A stretch of DNA of 64,000 nucleotides, taken from assembly GCA_022841365.1 (NCBI GenBank), contig JALHRP010000001.1, positions 77,445 to 141,444 on the forward strand, given 5' to 3'. Below, piece by piece: positions 62,301 to 64,000 of the stretch. The position numbers and the translations under genes were made by a program. Positions within the stretch are counted from its first letter, which is position 1; the number at the start of each line of letters is the position of its first letter. This DNA comes from Chitinophagaceae bacterium. Lineage in GTDB: Bacteria > Bacteroidota > Bacteroidia > Chitinophagales > Chitinophagaceae. A model generated the notes under the pieces. That model did no database searches and was not told where the DNA came from. It was given only the letters and a program-made list of their open reading frames with translations.

Positions 62301-62633
62301 AACAATGGAACATTCGAAGCACAAGAGTTGCCCTGGCAAACACAGCTCAACAACTATCGAACATCGCTCAGCATAAATGCAAACAATGATGCTTTACCTG
62401 ATCTGTTGATGCTGGGAAATTATTATGATAATCATGTGCAAACCGGAAGACAGGATGGCGATTTCGGAACCATTCTCATCAACAAAGGCAATGGACAGTT
62501 TGAGTACAACAGCTTTAAGGGCTTTACTGATTTAAAACAGGTGCGAAAGATCAAATCAATAGAGATCAATCAACAAACAGCGTACATTCTGGCAAGAAAC
62601 AATGCTTCTGTTGCGATTGTACAGATCAAATAA
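59304..62633 (+). CDS. VCBS/ASPIC-repeat lipoprotein, second gene
   Basis: A 1109-residue paralogue of the gene before it. ATG 59304 overlaps the upstream stop (TAATG), typical of translational coupling; an upstream frame start at 59277 lies inside the previous gene and is rejected. The signal MQKAAHMIFSALMLMLVCGC has a lipobox Cys. Propeller motifs recur (DFNNDGLIDLFFAA, DINNDGLLDIYV, DYDLDGDLDVFLL), with the ASPIC block near VHGFLSSMQVPVHIGLA. Adjacent paralogues of this size look like a duplication that then diverged. Confidence 0.88.
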   Translation: MQKAAHMIFSALMLMLVCGCRQKKSALFEVLNTSETGITFSNELKPTPQFNLFSYMYYYNGAGAGAGDFNNDGLIDLFFAANQSQNKLFINKGNLRFQDITSEAAIPADSAWSTGVSIVDINNDGLLDIYVCRVGNFKILKGKNQLLVCKGINKGGVPFYKDEAADYGLDFSGFSTQAAFFDYDLDGDLDVFLLNHSVNHDGNYAPRINFVNTYDSLAGQKFYRNDRVIKNGQQKTYFTDVTKETGINGSRIGYGLGVVVSDVNMDGWPDFYVGNDFHENDYLYINQKNGTFKDEGTEQLMHTSQFSMGVDAADITNDGLPDLISMDMLPYDPYMIRRSLAEDDYIYFNEKRKYGYHYQYARNNLQWNRGNGKFTEAGQYANVYATDWSWAALWMDFDNDGLKDLFVSNGIPKRMNDIDYVNFVSNDDLQQKLRSNTLEEKDMKLVEKFPEIKVPNHFFRNNGNLSFSNLTDSIPNQPPTFSNGTVYADLDNDGDLDLVVNNINDEAVVYKNKSNDAKQQSFASVVLTGDSSNRNAVGAKIVLFTGNEIRSFENNPVHGFLSSMQVPVHIGLAATTIDSAFVVWPDNSFQKVELVKDTINRFSYRKGLPVFDYSIITSWNRKQIAVQDISLQIKFSYQHTENQFNEFDREPLMPHMVSTEGPALAVADINHDGLQDVFIGSSKGNHPSVMLQTANGTFTELKQTQLLQDSMWEHVDAVWADVNNDTHVDLLIATGGNEYYGADEHLLPLLYLNNGKGNLTRKTDAFTGIDVTQSTIIPFDINKDGFTDLFIAGRAVPWEYGTTPGSYLLQNDGTGKFTDVTKRYAEELLNPGMVTDAKLIDVNKDGAEDLLLSYEWGGIDVFLRRENKFVKQSVTNTSGWWGSLLPFDADGDGDIDVLATNYGLNTKLKTTEQQPVKLYHHDFDGNGRKEQLLTYYLQNKEIPFATKMDLEKQVPALKKQFLYAEDFANATLNDLFGTEKLKQAKLLTVTQFAHTLFINNNGTFEAQELPWQTQLNNYRTSLSINANNDALPDLLMLGNYYDNHVQTGRQDGDFGTILINKGNGQFEYNSFKGFTDLKQVRKIKSIEINQQTAYILARNNASVAIVQIK

Positions 62634-62654
62634 CCACAGTTGAGTTCTGTTTGT

Positions 62655-63590
62655 TTAATACATCACCGGATAATACAATCTTGTTTTCCACTTGCTCGTA
62701 TCAGTTTCAGTACGTCGGTCGGTTAACAGCATTTGAAACGGAATAGCCGGAGAAGATTTCTGATGATCCATCACGTATTGTTTCATGGCAGCTTCGCCTT
62801 TTTGTATAGCAGCAGTTCCTCCTGTTACTTCACTCACTAAAATATATCCATTGGCCAGCATTCGTTTTTGTAAAAACGTTTCGTTGCCGGGAATAATGGT
62901 TTTGGTTGGTACAGCTACCATCACCAGAAATTGACCGGGCCCTTCTTCATACACATGCAGCATGGGCGGGTTTGATACTGTGCCGCCGTTGGCAGCAATG
63001 TAGGTATGAATGGCATCAACCATATTGTAAACCTCCGTTACAGTTGGATAGTGATTGAGTAAAGTACGTGTTGAAATCATAGCAGAATCAGTAACACGGT
63101 TCATTTCAATTTTCAATCCGTAAACCAATTCTTCACCATCAAATTTCTTTTTCAGTGATTTCAGCAAAGCATCAACCTGTTGTTGTAATTGTTTAAGAGC
63201 AACATATTGTTTGATGCGTTGAATTGGATTAGAAGGAAGTATAACAGCGGTTTGAATGATAAACCGGCTGGAGTCTGGAGTGGTTTCTTCTACAAGCAGT
63301 TGCGCAGGGTATTTTTTTTCAGCATACGAAATAGACAATGGGTTTGAATTAATGAGCGCAGCGCCGGTAGTATATTCTAATTGTTCAAAACGGTAACTGC
63401 TGTCGTTCAATCGTTCACCCGGCCAAACCTGTTTGTTATTGCCTGGAGTTGAAAGCATGCGAAGAGCCCCATCGTTGGTACAGGCAACAAGAGCAGATTT
63501 TGCAAACGATTGCTGTGATGAAATACCGATGTATAAAATACCTGTTGAAACGGCGATGAGTAAAACAAAAATTACAAGTACTCTTTTCAT
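62655..63590 (-). CDS. Membrane-anchored GyrI-like domain protein
   Basis: About 311 residues from ATG 63590, where MKRVLVIFVLLIAVSTGILYIGI is a signal anchor; an upstream ATG at 63620 adds ten residues. Residues about 110-311 are consistent with GyrI/SRPBCC-like small-molecule binding (MLHVYEEGPGQFLVMVAVPT; YILVSEVTGGTAAIQKGEA). It is convergent with the VCBS genes and divergent from the GH65 gene. Ligand and role are not known; the family call is moderate. Confidence 0.65.
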   Translation of the reverse strand: MKRVLVIFVLLIAVSTGILYIGISSQQSFAKSALVACTNDGALRMLSTPGNNKQVWPGERLNDSSYRFEQLEYTTGAALINSNPLSISYAEKKYPAQLLVEETTPDSSRFIIQTAVILPSNPIQRIKQYVALKQLQQQVDALLKSLKKKFDGEELVYGLKIEMNRVTDSAMISTRTLLNHYPTVTEVYNMVDAIHTYIAANGGTVSNPPMLHVYEEGPGQFLVMVAVPTKTIIPGNETFLQKRMLANGYILVSEVTGGTAAIQKGEAAMKQYVMDHQKSSPAIPFQMLLTDRRTETDTSKWKTRLYYPVMY

Positions 63591-63640
63591 AAAAAATATT
63601 TCTAATTCAATTATATTCACTTTCTAAAATACATGCAAAT

Positions 63641-64000
63641 ATGCGACGCCTTCTCTTAACTTTCATCATATGTTTAGTAACAAATGTTTTGATTGGTCAA
63701 ACAGCCGATCAATGGAAAATTTCTGCAACCAAATTCGATCCATCCAATTATTACGGCATTACCGTTGCTAATGGAATGATTGGTGTGGTATCATCACCTG
63801 AACCTTTTAAAGTAAAAGAAGTGGTGTTGGCCGGTGCTTATGATTTGTATGGAAGGGGAAGGGTGAGCAACTTTTTAAAAAGTTTCAATCTGCTCAATAT
63901 GTATTTGGAGATCGATGGTAGACGAATTGATGCAAAATCGGCTTCTAACATGAAACAGGAACTGGATATGCAGCGGGCCAGCTTTACCACAACATTTGAT
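63641..64000 (+). CDS. Glycoside hydrolase family 65 protein, 5' part only
   Basis: Starts at ATG 63641 and runs off the window end, giving 120 residues. A signal peptide MRRLLLTFIICLVTNVLIGQ is followed by the GH65 N-terminal domain (TVANGMIGVVSSPEPF, VVLAGAYDLYGRGRVSNF). GH65 contains trehalase, kojibiose and maltose phosphorylases and related enzymes; export suggests a periplasmic hydrolase acting on an alpha-glucoside. It fits the LacI/SusCD locus. The catalytic domain is outside the window. Confidence 0.78.
   Translation, partial: MRRLLLTFIICLVTNVLIGQTADQWKISATKFDPSNYYGITVANGMIGVVSSPEPFKVKEVVLAGAYDLYGRGRVSNFLKSFNLLNMYLEIDGRRIDAKSASNMKQELDMQRASFTTTFD

Overview
The window reads as chromosomal DNA of a member of the Bacteroidota, most likely a Chitinophagaceae-type gliding or soil/freshwater bacterium. 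The basis is an alternative complex III plus aa3 oxidase operon, a type IX secretion cargo with a gliding-motility C-terminal domain next to PorP/SprF and OmpA-type partners, a SusC/SusD pair, TAnnTTTG-like promoter boxes, few Shine-Dalgarno sites and dispersed GC-rich palindromes. I saw no IS element, phage gene, CRISPR array, rRNA gene or ordinary tRNA gene.

Layout. 0-5 kb holds ordinary chromosomal genes: two methyltransferases, an exported protein, purN, a TPR protein and a small membrane protein. 5.0-21.2 kb is one long plus-strand respiratory operon: actABCDEF, ctaC, ctaD, ctaB, two tandem subunit III genes, subunit IV, an SCO copper chaperone and a DUF420 membrane protein. Together they would take electrons from menaquinol through alternative complex III to an aa3 oxidase and help assemble it. 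REP-like palindromes sit at several of its internal junctions. 21.4-28.9 kb is a type IX secretion module: a 1444-residue surface protein with 14 repeats of about 69 residues and a CHU_C sorting domain, then PorP/SprF, then an OmpA/TPR/PD40 lipid-free exported protein. 29-38.6 kb has two exported TlpA-like thioredoxins, two exported amidohydrolases, an alkyltransferase-like protein lacking the active-site Cys, a Cys-rich DUF5522 protein and trmB.

38.8-46.4 kb is a three-gene set: an FAD oxidoreductase of the phytoene-desaturase type, a 7-TM protein whose length and acidic motifs resemble Pyr4/PaxB integral-membrane terpene cyclases, and a 1716-residue kinase-ATPase-GAF-adenylate cyclase. 46.43-46.87 kb, on the minus strand, carries the most unusual item: two tandem RNA genes, each with tRNA acceptor, D, anticodon-like and T arms but a 97-nt variable arm. 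They differ by a compensated acceptor pair, each has a promoter-like box just upstream, and they end at a strong terminator.

47-49.8 kb holds an Lrp/AsnC regulator, a Wzz-like protein and an O-antigen ligase/polymerase-like protein. 49.8-64 kb is a glycan utilisation locus: a LacI regulator with an adjacent palindromic operator, SusC, SusD, two large VCBS/ASPIC lipoproteins, a GyrI-like exported protein on the other strand and the 5' end of a GH65 glycosidase/phosphorylase gene cut by the window edge.
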